DNA of 64,000 bases. Origin: Opitutaceae bacterium. GTDB taxonomy: Bacteria; Verrucomicrobiota; Verrucomicrobiia; Opitutales; Opitutaceae. The stretch spans positions 1-64,000 of the forward strand of contig JAUYAK010000093.1 of NCBI GenBank assembly GCA_030693515.1, written 5' to 3'. How positions within the stretch are numbered: position 1 is the first letter of the stretch; each line of letters starts with the position of its first letter. Below, in pieces: positions 32,226-40,438 of the stretch. Position numbers and translations under genes: made by a program. Below the pieces are notes generated by a model. It was not told the origin of the DNA. It was given only the letters and a program-made list of their open reading frames with translations, and did no database searches.

Positions 32226-33695
32226 TCAGGCTTCGGCTGACTCGGCCTCGACGTCGATGGGCTCCCCGGCTTCGCGGTATTCCTGGAGCTTGTTGCGCAG
32301 GGTGCGGATGCTGATGCCGAGGGCCGTGGCGGCCTGCGTCCGGTTGCCCGCCGTCTGGCGCAACGCGACCCGGATAGCCTGCTTCTCCAGTGCATCAAGA
32401 CGGAGCACCTGGCCCGCGTCATCCGTAAACACCTGGGGCCCTTGGCCCGCGCCATCCCCCGCCACGGCGCCGGCGGGCACATCAAGCACCTCGGACTCCC
32501 AAGGCGGCACAGACTCGCCGGCTCCCGTCTCGCCCGATAATCCAAGGGCGGCCGCCGTGACCGCACGACCCGACTCGGAAAGAATCACCGCGCGCTCGAC
32601 CGTGTTTTGGAGTTCGCGGACGTTACCCGGCCAGCGGTAGGACAAGAGGGAGGCGCGGGCGGAATCAGAGAAGCCCGTGACCTTCACGCCATGCTTGCGG
32701 GCAAAGCGCTTCAAAAAATGATCCGCGAGGAGCGGCACATCGTCGATACGCTCGCGGAGCGACGGCACGTGCACGGGGAAGACATTGAGCCGGTAGTAGA
32801 GATCCTGGCGAAACTCACCTTTGGCCACATTGGCGAGCAGGTCGCGATTGGACGTGGCGATGATGCGAACGTTGACCTTGATCGTGCGGCTGCCGCCGAC
32901 GCGTTCGAATTCCCGCTCCTGCAGCACGCGAAGCAGCTTGGCCTGCAAGGGCCCGGGAATCTCGCTCACCTCGTCGAGGAGGAGCGTGCCATTGTTGGCG
33001 AGTTCGAAGCGACCCTCACGACGCTCGGTCGCCCCGGTGAAGGCCCCGCGCTCATGGCCGAAAAACTCGCTCTCGATGAGGTTCTCCGAGACGGCTGCGC
33101 AATTCACCTTGATGTAGGGCTGGCCGCGCCGCGGACTGCGCCGATAGAATTCGCGCGAGATCATCTCCTTGCCGGTGCCGCTCTCGCCGGTGACGAGCAC
33201 GGTGGCATCGGTCGGTGCGACCCGATCGATGAGCTGGCGGAGCCGCAGCATCGCAGCACTGCGGCCGATGAGCATGCCGTCGTCGTCCTCGGGGTCGTCG
33301 CTAAGGAGGTTGTTGACCTTGACGAGCTGCTGGTAGGTCTGGGCCTTGCGCAGGATCACGTCGATCTGCGAGGGCGAGAACGGTTTCATCACATAATCAA
33401 ACGCGCCGGCCCGCATGCACGACACCGCCGACTCGATCGTGCCGAAACCGGTCATCATGACCACCAGTGGCCGCTGGGGCAACGTGCCGACCTGCTCGAG
33501 GAACTTGAGGCCATCACCATCCGGCAGTCGCAAATCGAGCAGCATCAGATCGACGGGCTCTTTCTCCAAATGGGCCTGAGCTTCCGCGAGGCTGCCCGCC
33601 ATCATCAGCGGCAATTTATGCCGGGCAAAGATGCTCTGCAGGAGATTTCGGACCACCGGATCGTCTTCGACCACGAGGACTTTCTCAAAGGACAT
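32226..33695 (-). CDS. NtrC-family sigma-54 activator
   Basis: This 489-aa regulator has a receiver (1-120; acceptor Asp in LMLLDLRLPDGDG), an AAA+ sigma-54 activation domain (about 145-380) with Walker A GESGTGKE, the sigma-54 contact loop GAFTGA, Walker B TLLLDEVSE and the arginine-finger region, and a Fis-type helix-turn-helix at the C-terminus (NRTQAATALGISIRTLRNKL). A linker rich in Gly and Pro separates the last two. The start MSFEKVLVVEDD was chosen over a longer frame. Next to the flagellar genes, it may be a FlbD/FleQ-like flagellar regulator; that is inference. Confidence 0.92.
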   Translation of the reverse strand: MSFEKVLVVEDDPVVRNLLQSIFARHKLPLMMAGSLAEAQAHLEKEPVDLMLLDLRLPDGDGLKFLEQVGTLPQRPLVVMMTGFGTIESAVSCMRAGAFDYVMKPFSPSQIDVILRKAQTYQQLVKVNNLLSDDPEDDDGMLIGRSAAMLRLRQLIDRVAPTDATVLVTGESGTGKEMISREFYRRSPRRGQPYIKVNCAAVSENLIESEFFGHERGAFTGATERREGRFELANNGTLLLDEVSEIPGPLQAKLLRVLQEREFERVGGSRTIKVNVRIIATSNRDLLANVAKGEFRQDLYYRLNVFPVHVPSLRERIDDVPLLADHFLKRFARKHGVKVTGFSDSARASLLSYRWPGNVRELQNTVERAVILSESGRAVTAAALGLSGETGAGESVPPWESEVLDVPAGAVAGDGAGQGPQVFTDDAGQVLRLDALEKQAIRVALRQTAGNRTQAATALGISIRTLRNKLQEYREAGEPIDVEAESAEA

Positions 33696-33896
33696 GCGGT
33701 GATAGTGGCGGCAGGGGTTGAACAGCGGGACCGACGCCATCAAACTTGAGCCAGCCACGGATTCAAACAAATGTTAGCGCTGCGTTGTGGGATAATCCCG
33801 ACATCGGGCCCGCGGACAGAGCAGGCCGGATGTAAGCGCATGGCAGAGCGTCGCTCGGCGATTTCGATCTCCAGTCTGGCTTATCGAGGATTTTCT

Positions 33897-33923
33897 TAAA
33901 GCCTCGCCGAGTCTGGTCGATTT
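33897..33923 (+). promoter_or_regulatory. Possible sigma-28 promoter
   Basis: TAAAGCCT, 11 bases, GTCGATTT compares with the flagellar consensus TAAAGTTT-N11-GCCGATAA. It lies 12 bp before the ATG at 33936, which would give a very short leader. The match is partial. Confidence 0.4.
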
Positions 33924-33935
33924 CACCCTATAGCG

Positions 33936-34331
33936 ATGCGCCTCCTTTCCTTTCTGTCCGATATTGAGCGAGCCGTCACGGCCGGCGCGCCGGCAGCCAA
34001 CGCGGGCCCATGGGAGACCACCCGCATGGTCAATTTCCACCATGGGCTGGCCCGCCTCACGCTCAAGCCCCGCACCGCCGGTCAGGGCGGCTCCGTTTTC
34101 CTTCAGGCCTTTGCCCTCGCCGATGGTTCGCAGTGCCTCAAAGCCAGCCTCAACTGGGACGGCAGTGAAAACGTGCCGGTGGTCTCCGTCTATTCCACGC
34201 CGACCCTAAATTGGAAAAAGGAAGCCACGCGCATTGCCACGGCCTGGCTGGCTGGCCCGGGTGAGATGGCTTCTGTTACGAGCGTCGACATGACCGCACC
34301 CATCGCGCAGCCCAAAGTCGCCACGGCCTGA
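33936..34331 (+). CDS. Hypothetical protein of the flagellar region
   Basis: This 131-aa protein is not recognised. It looks like a small mixed alpha/beta domain without signal peptide or membrane helix. It has a possible sigma-28 promoter in front and a strong terminator hairpin behind (34364-34396), so it seems to be a single-gene unit expressed with late flagellar genes. ATG at 33936 is used; ATG at 34026 has a better ribosome site (GGGAG) and would drop 30 residues. Confidence 0.6.
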   Translation: MRLLSFLSDIERAVTAGAPAANAGPWETTRMVNFHHGLARLTLKPRTAGQGGSVFLQAFALADGSQCLKASLNWDGSENVPVVSVYSTPTLNWKKEATRIATAWLAGPGEMASVTSVDMTAPIAQPKVATA

Positions 34332-34363
34332 ACACCCCTCCCACTCTTTCTTATCGGGAAAAA

Positions 34364-34396
34364 CGAAAAGCGCGGTCACAACGACCGCGCTTTTCG
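34364..34396. terminator. Bidirectional terminator hairpin
   Basis: CGAAAAGCGCGGTC and GACCGCGCTTTTCG are perfect 14-bp arms around a 5-nt loop, between two converging genes. The arms end in A/T runs, so the hairpin can work on both strands. Confidence 0.88.
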
Positions 34397-34418
34397 CGTT
34401 AGAGGACGTCGTCTGGCG

Positions 34419-34784
34419 TCAGCCCACGACCTGCAGCTGAGAGACCGCGGCCGTCGCGCGCCCGTAGACCGGCGCGATGCGTGCCACGCGACGACGCGCA
34501 GCACCGGTTTCAGCCAGCTCGGCGCGGGCGTGCTGCGCCTGGTGGGAAATTATTTCGAGCGTCCGCGCGCGTCGCGCCCGAATCGCCCCGATTCGCTCTG
34601 ACAGAGCCGGGCTGCGCGCGACCTCGGCGGCCTGCGCGGCGAGATACTCGACCACGGGCCCGGCGCGGTCCTGCAAACCGACGACCGTTTCATAGTCACC
34701 CGCCGCGAGCGCGGCAGATTCCTGCGCCACGATATCTTCCAGCGCAACCGCGAGGCGCGTGCAACGCTCGGTGGTGGTCTCCAT
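34419..34784 (-). CDS. FliT/FlgN-like flagellar chaperone
   Basis: This 121-aa, Ala- and Arg-rich, wholly helical protein lies 2 bp after the FliS gene, the place where fliT often sits. Its size and helical pattern fit a FliT/FlgN-like export chaperone, but the sequence alone does not prove it. It ends at the bidirectional terminator. Confidence 0.5.
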   Translation of the reverse strand: METTTERCTRLAVALEDIVAQESAALAAGDYETVVGLQDRAGPVVEYLAAQAAEVARSPALSERIGAIRARRARTLEIISHQAQHARAELAETGAARRRVARIAPVYGRATAAVSQLQVVG

Positions 34785-34786
34785 GG

Positions 34787-35212
34787 TCAGGCAATCCCGC
34801 TCACGTGTTCAATCGCCGGCGCATCCTGCTGGACGAGCATCTGGGCCCAGGCGTCGCGCAGTTCACGGACGAGGCGCTCGACCTCGATGACGGGGGCAAC
34901 TTGCTTCCGCATGTTGGCCTCGAAAAGCCGCGCGAGGTGAAAATCGTAGAGCCGGTGCATGGTGCGGGCAAATTCTCCGCCCACCTCATGGTTCAAGCCG
35001 CTTTGCAGTTCGCCCAGGATCGCCTGCGCTTTCAGCAGTTGCTGGCTGATCACGGCGATGCGCCGTGGATCTTCGCCGGGGGCTTCGAGGCCCTCGCGGG
35101 CCAATGCGAGAGAGTTCAACGCCCCGTCATAAAGCATGAGCACCAACTGGCCGGGACTCGCGGTCAGGACTGCATTGGCGCGGTAGGCTCGCGCATAGCC
35201 GGTAGCGACCAT
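34787..35212 (-). CDS. fliS: Flagellar export chaperone FliS
   Basis: This 141-aa protein has the FliS hallmark ASPGQLVLMLYDGALN near residue 18-33 and the helical body ending in a conserved (Y/H)DFHLARLFEAN-like stretch. FliS binds the flagellin C-terminus in the cytoplasm and stops early assembly. The start MVATGYARAY was chosen because Tyr-containing MxxxxYxxAY is typical of FliS; a longer frame overlaps the upstream gene. It lies between a FlgM-like gene and a FliT-like gene. Confidence 0.93.
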   Translation of the reverse strand: MVATGYARAYRANAVLTASPGQLVLMLYDGALNSLALAREGLEAPGEDPRRIAVISQQLLKAQAILGELQSGLNHEVGGEFARTMHRLYDFHLARLFEANMRKQVAPVIEVERLVRELRDAWAQMLVQQDAPAIEHVSGIA

Positions 35213-35222
35213 GGACGGCGGC

Positions 35223-35507
35223 TCAGGAATCGATCTCGCTGAGGTCCGGCGATCCGAGAATCTGTTCCGCGATCTTCCGGTTGATCTCCGTCGACGGATA
35301 GTTCGGATCGGCGGCGAGCGCACGGGCACGGGCGACGACCTCGGGACGCACTTCCGGCTGGCGTGCCAGCTCGGTGCGGAGGAACCCCGCGCGCTCCGTC
35401 GAAATCTGATCCCCCGCGCGCGCCGCCGACCGTTGCGGTGGGCGCGCGCCAGCCGGGAGAATCTCAGGCCGGCCGGAACGGTCAGGCGATGACATGGATG
35501 ATATCAT
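35223..35507 (-). CDS. FlgM-like anti-sigma-28 factor
   Basis: This 94-aa protein has a disordered N-terminal half and a C-terminal part (DQISTERAGFL, VRPEVVARARALA, STEINRKIAEQIL) that follows the pattern of FlgM, the anti-sigma factor of sigma-28. A near-consensus sigma-28 promoter stands 76 bp before it, as for autoregulated flgM genes elsewhere. The fliS gene starts 10 bp after its stop. ATG at 35507 is used; ATG at 35495 is also possible. Confidence 0.7.
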   Translation of the reverse strand: MISSMSSPDRSGRPEILPAGARPPQRSAARAGDQISTERAGFLRTELARQPEVRPEVVARARALAADPNYPSTEINRKIAEQILGSPDLSEIDS

Positions 35508-35582
35508 GAGTGGGTGGGGAATTCGGGTGTTACGTGCCCTCGCGCATGGCTCGGGCTGGTGATGGATGCTTGTCTCGGTAAA

Positions 35583-35609
35583 ATATCGGCCAAATCCCTC
35601 TCAACTTTA
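35583..35609 (-). promoter_or_regulatory. Sigma-28 flagellar promoter, near consensus
   Basis: On the minus strand TAAAGTTG, 11 bases, GCCGATAT matches TAAAGTTT-N11-GCCGATAA at 14 of 16 positions with exact spacing. It should drive the FlgM-like, FliS and FliT-like genes. Confidence 0.85.
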
Positions 35610-35631
35610 GGGGGAACTAAGCCTACGGCCA

Positions 35632-36327
35632 CTACTTAGAAGACGCCACCCGCGGCGCCAAGACGGGCGGGAGGGTCGCAAACATCGTGCTGGTGGCATA
35701 AGCCGCGAACTTGGACGGCGACTGCAACACCGCCGCCGTGAGGTCGGTCGGGACACTGCGATCACGCTCGATGAAGAAGCGGCGGGCGGAATTGGCCACC
35801 GCCGGGTCGTCGGAAGCGAACACGTTGTCGAAAGTCCATATGAGCCGCGAACCATCGATGGCGGCCAGCTTGCCGCGCAAACCCAGCACCAGGGGCTTGT
35901 AGGCTTGGTAGGCGGTCACATCCACGAAGAGGACCGCATCCACGGCATACTCTCGCTTAAGCATCTCAAGGAGATCGGACGGAAGTGCCGTGGACGACGA
36001 CAGCGCGTCAAGAACGTAGCGGCGCCGGCACTCCTCCCGTGAGAATGGCACGATTTCGAAGCGATTCTGGCGCTGGAGGGTGGCGAGCACCACTTCGTCG
36101 AACGCGGCCACGGCCTCGGGCGAGGTCCCCTGCCCCACCCAGACGGGCATGAGGACGACGCGCCGCACGATGCCGAGGCTCTCGTCGCCGGCAAAATTGC
36201 CCGGAGCATAGAAAGGCCCCAGTCGTGCCGCATTGGCGACGGTGGGATAAGGGTGCAGGCAGCCCGGCAACCAAGCGAGGGCTGCAGCCGCCACGAGCGC
36301 GACAGGGAATGGCTTGAGGGGGATCAT
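35632..36327 (-). CDS. Lipoprotein of the fliD operon
   Basis: This 231-aa protein has a lipoprotein signal (hydrophobic stretch, then LPGC with Cys23). The body contains a stretch like nucleotide- or peptidoglycan-linked surface lipoproteins (RRVVLMPVWVGQG, AVDAVLFVDVTAYQ), but no family is named with certainty. Its ATG shares a base with the fliD stop (TAATG), so it is made with FliD. That suggests a flagellar role at the outer membrane, for example in assembly; this is inference. Confidence 0.75.
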   Translation of the reverse strand: MIPLKPFPVALVAAAALAWLPGCLHPYPTVANAARLGPFYAPGNFAGDESLGIVRRVVLMPVWVGQGTSPEAVAAFDEVVLATLQRQNRFEIVPFSREECRRRYVLDALSSSTALPSDLLEMLKREYAVDAVLFVDVTAYQAYKPLVLGLRGKLAAIDGSRLIWTFDNVFASDDPAVANSARRFFIERDRSVPTDLTAAVLQSPSKFAAYATSTMFATLPPVLAPRVASSK

Positions 36328-38048
36328 TAGGATTTATTGGCGAAGATCGCGTCGAGCGAGGACTGCTGCTGCTTCAGCTTCTGCTGTGCTTCCTCCATGC
36401 GGATGAAGGCCGACTCCAGCAATGCGCGCCGCTGTTCCAATCGTCGGTCAATCGCCGCGATTTGGTCGCCCAGACTCGTCGTCTGCAGGTTCAAGGTTTT
36501 CTGTTGGTCCGTGTTTTTCGTGTCGATCCGGCCGAGATAGGTGTCGAGTTTGGCGGCAAAGCCGGTTGTCGCAGCGGTGAAAAAGGCCGCCACATCTCCC
36601 GTCCTTTCCGCGAGGGCCTGATCGAGCTTCGCGCTATCCTTGATCTCGAGCTTGTTCGCGCCGGCCGTAAAATCGAGGCCGAGGTCGTCGAGTCGTTTCA
36701 CCGAGCCGGTTACTCCGCTGACCGCGGCAAAGACCATGCGCCGCAGTGAAGCCGCCCAATCCTGAATCTCGCGGTTGCCGGAGAGCGCCGCAGCATTCAC
36801 GTCGCCCCGCGCGCTCGTGGTAACGCGCGTCTGGACGTCAATGAAGTCCTGCACGCCGTTGAACTGCTCGACGAACTTCTCCAGCTTCTTTCGCATGGTC
36901 GACGTATCGGAGGCGACGGTGACGGTCTGCGAGGTCGCCGAGTCCACCGTCACGCTGAGACCCTCCACGCCATGCGAGGACGAGTCGACGGTGTTGGAGT
37001 AGCTGGTAAGCGTGGCGCCGCCATTGAGAGAGAACTGGGCGTTGTCACCACGCGTGAAAGTCGTGCCACTGGTGAGTCCCAAGGCACCCAGCAGACCGCC
37101 CGCGGCCTCGGAAACCGCGATGCCAAGGTCGCCGGTCGATTTGTTGGCGAGCGTCACGCGGTCGTTCACGGCATCGTAAGTCGCGCTCACCCCGGCGGTG
37201 GAGGCGTTGATCCGCGCGGCGATCGAAGTGAGGGAGTCGGTGTTGACGTTGTAGTCGATGGCCACGCCGTTGATGGAAAACGTGCCGGCACCGGCGCCAT
37301 CCACGGCGGTGATGGGGGTGGAAAGGTTGGCGCTCACCAGCGTCGCGGCCGGTTTCACCGTGCCCAGGCGCGCTGAACTGGAGACGGAACCGGTTCCGTT
37401 GTTGTTCAGCTGGAGCGCCCGGAGAAAATTCGAGGTGTCGTTGGCGGCGCCGAGCATCACGCTTCCGCTCGTGCTCGTGAGCGTGACGCGATCGCTGGCG
37501 CTGCTGTAGGACGCCGTGACAGCGCCCCCCGTCGCCGTGGAGATCGCATCGAAGACGTCCTCCAGCGAATCGGTCAGCCCCACGGTGACTTGGGCGCCAT
37601 TGACGGTGAAGGTGCCGGCGGCCACGGCCTGGCCGATCGGGAGATTGGCGAGGGTGAGGCCGGAGACATCGTTGGAGGCGGGGTTCAGGGCCGAGCCGAT
37701 GTCAGCCGCGCCGGCGAGCTTGGCGGTGCTCGCCAGCCGGCTGACCGCGATTGCGTAGGTGCCGGCGGCGGTGTTGTTGCCGGCGGCGAGGCCCCAGGTC
37801 GAACCACTGACAGCCGAAATCGCCGTGCGCTTGCCGAAAAGCGTGTCGGTCTTCAAATCACGAACTGCGGTCTGAAGCGCCGAGAGCTTGGTGCCAAGCG
37901 AATCCAACAGGGTGACCTTCTGCCGGTTGAGCGCCTGTTCCCTTTCCATACGTGCCGCCGGCGTGCGCTCCAAGTTGAGAATTTGATCGACGAAGCTTTT
38001 CCAATCAAAGTTGGAGGCGAGTCCGGCGACTTGGAGACCAGTGGACAT
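36327..38048 (-). CDS. fliD: Flagellar hook-associated protein 2 (filament cap)
   Basis: This 573-aa FliD has the typical N-terminus (VAGLASNFDWKSFVDQIL, MEREQALNRQKVTLLDSLGTKLSAL) and a C-terminal coil (LEQRRALLESAFIRMEEAQQKLKQQQ). FliD caps the growing filament and folds flagellin. The middle has two related units, each with a TFTVNG/TFSINGV strand, a (T)DSL helix start and a DRVTL strand, which look like an internal duplication of the exposed D2/D3 region. A weak sigma-28-like promoter lies at 38092-38118. It is divergent from the flagellin genes. Confidence 0.95.
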   Translation of the reverse strand: MSTGLQVAGLASNFDWKSFVDQILNLERTPAARMEREQALNRQKVTLLDSLGTKLSALQTAVRDLKTDTLFGKRTAISAVSGSTWGLAAGNNTAAGTYAIAVSRLASTAKLAGAADIGSALNPASNDVSGLTLANLPIGQAVAAGTFTVNGAQVTVGLTDSLEDVFDAISTATGGAVTASYSSASDRVTLTSTSGSVMLGAANDTSNFLRALQLNNNGTGSVSSSARLGTVKPAATLVSANLSTPITAVDGAGAGTFSINGVAIDYNVNTDSLTSIAARINASTAGVSATYDAVNDRVTLANKSTGDLGIAVSEAAGGLLGALGLTSGTTFTRGDNAQFSLNGGATLTSYSNTVDSSSHGVEGLSVTVDSATSQTVTVASDTSTMRKKLEKFVEQFNGVQDFIDVQTRVTTSARGDVNAAALSGNREIQDWAASLRRMVFAAVSGVTGSVKRLDDLGLDFTAGANKLEIKDSAKLDQALAERTGDVAAFFTAATTGFAAKLDTYLGRIDTKNTDQQKTLNLQTTSLGDQIAAIDRRLEQRRALLESAFIRMEEAQQKLKQQQSSLDAIFANKS

Positions 38049-38091
38049 GGCGAGAGTGGAGATTGAGCGGACACGATGATCCGCCTATAAC

Positions 38092-38118
38092 TTATCGACC
38101 CGCGCGCGATCGGCTTGA
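38092..38118 (-). promoter_or_regulatory. Sigma-28-like promoter before fliD
   Basis: On the minus strand TCAAGCCG, 11 bases, GTCGATAA. The -10 part matches the flagellar consensus at 7 of 8 positions with correct spacing; the -35 part is weak. Confidence 0.5.
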
Positions 38119-38177
38119 GGCCTGATCGGTTTAGGAAAAATGTGCCGGGTCCCGAAAATAATTCGCACCGATTGCGG

Positions 38178-38205
38178 CAAAGTTTTCTCCCCGTCGCGTC
38201 GATAG
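38178..38205 (+). promoter_or_regulatory. Sigma-28-like promoter before flagellin 1
   Basis: CAAAGTTT, 12 bases, GTCGATAG compares with TAAAGTTT-N11-GCCGATAA (13 of 16 positions, one base longer spacing). It lies 103 bp before the flagellin ATG at 38308. Confidence 0.7.
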
Positions 38206-38307
38206 CCTCCCTGTCGAGACAAGTGTCGAGACCGGCGCGATTCGGAGCCGCCTCCCCGAATACGAATGTGGCACGGACGCCACGCTCAACGATCAAGGAA
38301 GATCACC

Positions 38308-39120
38308 ATGTCAGTAGTCATCAACACGAACTTTGCTGCCACCATGGCGGCAAACAACCTCGCCTTCTCCAACGGTATGTTGCAGAAGAGCCTCAACCGC
38401 CTTTCGAGCGGTTCTAAAATCGTCTCCCCTGCGGATGACGCCGGCGGCTTGGCCGTCGCAATGAAGCTCACGGCGACCGCGCGTCGCCAGGGAGCCGTGA
38501 ACACCAACATCGGCAACGCCGTATCGTTCCTCCAGACGCAGGACGGCGTGCTCAAAGTCACCGCCAAGGTGCTCGAGCGCATCAGCGAGCTCCGCACGCT
38601 CTACAATGATCCGACCAAGAGCGTAAGTGACCAGGCCAACTACGACTCCGAGTTCAACGAACTCCAGCGGCAGTTGAGCGACCTCACCACGGAATCCTTC
38701 AACAGCGTCAATCTTTTCGGCACGTCGGACCTTAATGTCCCCATCACGGAAAGCGGCGCGACCACCGTCGCCATCGTGGGCCGCGATCTCAGCGACTCCA
38801 CGTCGGGCGTGGGTGCCATCACCTCGTCTTCTGTGACCTCGCTGGCCGGCATCAATCTGACCGATGTCACCGCCGCGATCCAGAATGTCGCCACTTTCCG
38901 CGCCGAGAACGGCGCCGAACAGAGCCGCTTCGGCTTCGCTGCCGAGCTGCTCACGGTGAACAAAGCTAACCTCGAGGCCGCGGCCAGCCGCATCCTCGAC
39001 GTGGATGTCGCGCAGGAATCCACTCAACTCGCCCGCTTCAATATCCTCGTGCAATCAGGCACGGCGATGCTGGCGCAGGCCAACGCGAGCACTCAAATCG
39101 CGCTGAAGCTGCTCGGCTAA
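38308..39120 (+). CDS. fliC: Flagellin 1
   Basis: This 270-aa flagellin has the conserved D0/D1 ends: VINTNFAATMAANNL, LNRLSSGSKIVSPADDAGG at the N-terminus and ILDVDVAQESTQLARFNIL, LAQAN at the C-terminus. The variable middle is very short, so most of the exposed D2/D3 part is missing. Ser- and Thr-rich stretches in the middle (DSTSGVGAITSSSVTS) are possible O-glycosylation sites given the nearby transferases. The start ATGTCAGTAGTC has AAGGAAG in front; the frame stays open upstream but without homology. A second flagellin of equal length follows. Confidence 0.96.
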   Translation: MSVVINTNFAATMAANNLAFSNGMLQKSLNRLSSGSKIVSPADDAGGLAVAMKLTATARRQGAVNTNIGNAVSFLQTQDGVLKVTAKVLERISELRTLYNDPTKSVSDQANYDSEFNELQRQLSDLTTESFNSVNLFGTSDLNVPITESGATTVAIVGRDLSDSTSGVGAITSSSVTSLAGINLTDVTAAIQNVATFRAENGAEQSRFGFAAELLTVNKANLEAAASRILDVDVAQESTQLARFNILVQSGTAMLAQANASTQIALKLLG

Positions 39121-39140
39121 GCCCCAATCTTAATGGTCCA

Positions 39141-39173
39141 CGCGGCGGCGGGCCTAGTCCGCCCGCCGCCGCG
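39141..39173 (+). terminator. GC-rich hairpin after flagellin 1
   Basis: A perfect 13-bp stem (39141-39153/39161-39173) with loop CTAGTCC, 20 bp past the flagellin stop. No T-run follows, so it may slow or protect the transcript rather than end it fully. Confidence 0.6.
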
Positions 39174-39449
39174 GTCTCCGCCAGGGCTCGGTTGTCTGCC
39201 ACGGGGATGGGGCCATCAAGCCGGTCGTTAGTCGTCAGGAGTCGGGAGTCGGGAGTCGGGAGTTTTTTGAAAGTCAAAAGGTATGAAGTCAGTCTGGTTC
39301 TTTCCATGAGTCACAGCCCCCAGACCCCGCGCCGCATTATGGCGGCGCGGGTCACTTTGCGGCACTTGCTGCAGACGGCGCGGTCCGGCGCCGAATATCC
39401 GGACACGTGGCGACGACGGACGTCGCACTCATCAAGGAAAGATAAGAAC
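39174..39449 (+). other. Spacer between the flagellin genes, with a short tandem repeat
   Basis: This spacer, part of a 329-bp gap, holds four 7-bp units (GTCAGGA then three GTCGGGA, 39234-39261) followed by six T. No clear sigma-28 pair was found; GCCGAATA near 39390 is -10-like but lacks a -35. The last 20 bases before the ATG (ATCAAGGAAAGAT) resemble those of flagellin 1. Confidence 0.6.
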
Positions 39450-40262
39450 ATGTCAGTCGTAATTAATACCAACTACGCGGCGACGGTTGCCTCCAACAAC
39501 CTCGCCACGTCGAACAGCATGCTCCAGCGCAGCCTCAACCGGCTGTCGAGCGGTTCCCGCATCGTGAATCCCTCCGATGACGCCGGCGGTCTCGCCGTCG
39601 CCACCAAGCTGTCGGCCGCGGCTAAACGCCAAGGCGCGACGGCCACGAACATCGGTAACTCGGTCTCCTTCCTGCAGACGCAGGATGGCGCGCTCAAGGT
39701 CGCCACGAAGGTCCTCGATCGCATCAGCGAATTGAAGACCCTCTATTCCGACCCGACGAAGAGCGCCAGCGATCTCGCGAACTACGACTCGGAGTTCAAT
39801 GAACTCCAGACGCAGCTCTCGGACATCGATGGCGAATCCTTCAACGGCGTCGCCCTCTTCGGCACCACTAACCTCACGGTCAGCGTGTCGCAAGATGCCA
39901 GCACCACGGTGACGATCTCGGGCCGCGATTTCACCGACGCCACCTCCGGCGTCGGCGCGATCACCGGCTCCGGTGTGACCTCGCTCGCAGGCGTGAGCCT
40001 CAGCGATGTGACCACCGCGATCGAGAATGTGGCTACGTTCCGCGCCCAGAACGGCGCTGAGCAGAGCCATCTTGGCTTCGCTGCGGAGCTGCTCACGATC
40101 AACAAGGCCAACCTCGAGGCGGCGACCAGCCGCATTCTCGATGTCGACGTGGCCGAGGAATCGACCCAGCTCGCCCGCTGGAATATCCTCGTCCAATCCG
40201 GCACCGCGATGCTCGCCCAGGCCAACCAGAGCGCCCAGAGCGCGCTGCGGTTGATCCAGTAA
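39450..40262 (+). CDS. Flagellin 2
   Basis: This 270-aa paralogue of flagellin 1 has the same length and the same conserved ends (VINTNYAATVASNNL, LNRLSSGSRIVNPSDDAGG; ILDVDVAEESTQLARWNIL). Most changes lie in the centre (about 140-195) and at the last residues (ALRLIQ against ALKLLG). A tandem duplication is the simplest origin. The start is set by homology and by AAGGAAAG in front. Strong hairpins follow. Confidence 0.96.
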   Translation: MSVVINTNYAATVASNNLATSNSMLQRSLNRLSSGSRIVNPSDDAGGLAVATKLSAAAKRQGATATNIGNSVSFLQTQDGALKVATKVLDRISELKTLYSDPTKSASDLANYDSEFNELQTQLSDIDGESFNGVALFGTTNLTVSVSQDASTTVTISGRDFTDATSGVGAITGSGVTSLAGVSLSDVTTAIENVATFRAQNGAEQSHLGFAAELLTINKANLEAATSRILDVDVAEESTQLARWNILVQSGTAMLAQANQSAQSALRLIQ

Positions 40263-40299
40263 GGAAACCCCGCCCAGGGACAGTCCTGATTCGCCCAGT

Positions 40300-40328
40300 C
40301 CCGGCCGCCGCTAACCCCGGCGGCCGGG
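40300..40328 (+). terminator. Hairpin after flagellin 2
   Basis: CCCGGCCGCC and GGCGGCCGGG form a perfect 10-bp stem with a 9-nt loop, 37 bp past the stop. No T-run follows. Confidence 0.55.
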
Positions 40329-40400
40329 CTAAGCGGATCGGTCTACCGCTCCCGGCGAAGGCCCTGCGAAATATCCGCTGCTGTTCACTCGTTGTGCAAC

Positions 40401-40428
40401 AAGGCCCCGGTCACACACCCGGGGCCTT
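40401..40428 (+). terminator. Second hairpin after flagellin 2
   Basis: AAGGCCCCGG and CCGGGGCCTT form a perfect 10-bp stem with an 8-nt loop, then CGCATTTTCC. This fits a rho-independent terminator. Confidence 0.7.
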
Positions 40429-40438
40429 CGCATTTTCC

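Noticed and set aside
38264-38285. A sigma-54 promoter (TGGCACG) before flagellin 1
   Set aside because: No GC follows at the required 10-base distance; the sigma-28-like site upstream fits better.
39234-39261. A CRISPR-like or phase-variable repeat
   Set aside because: Only four 7-bp units without spacers, in non-coding DNA; too short for either call.
39174-39449. A sigma-28 promoter before flagellin 2
   Set aside because: Only a -10-like GCCGAATA was found, with no matching -35 at a proper distance.
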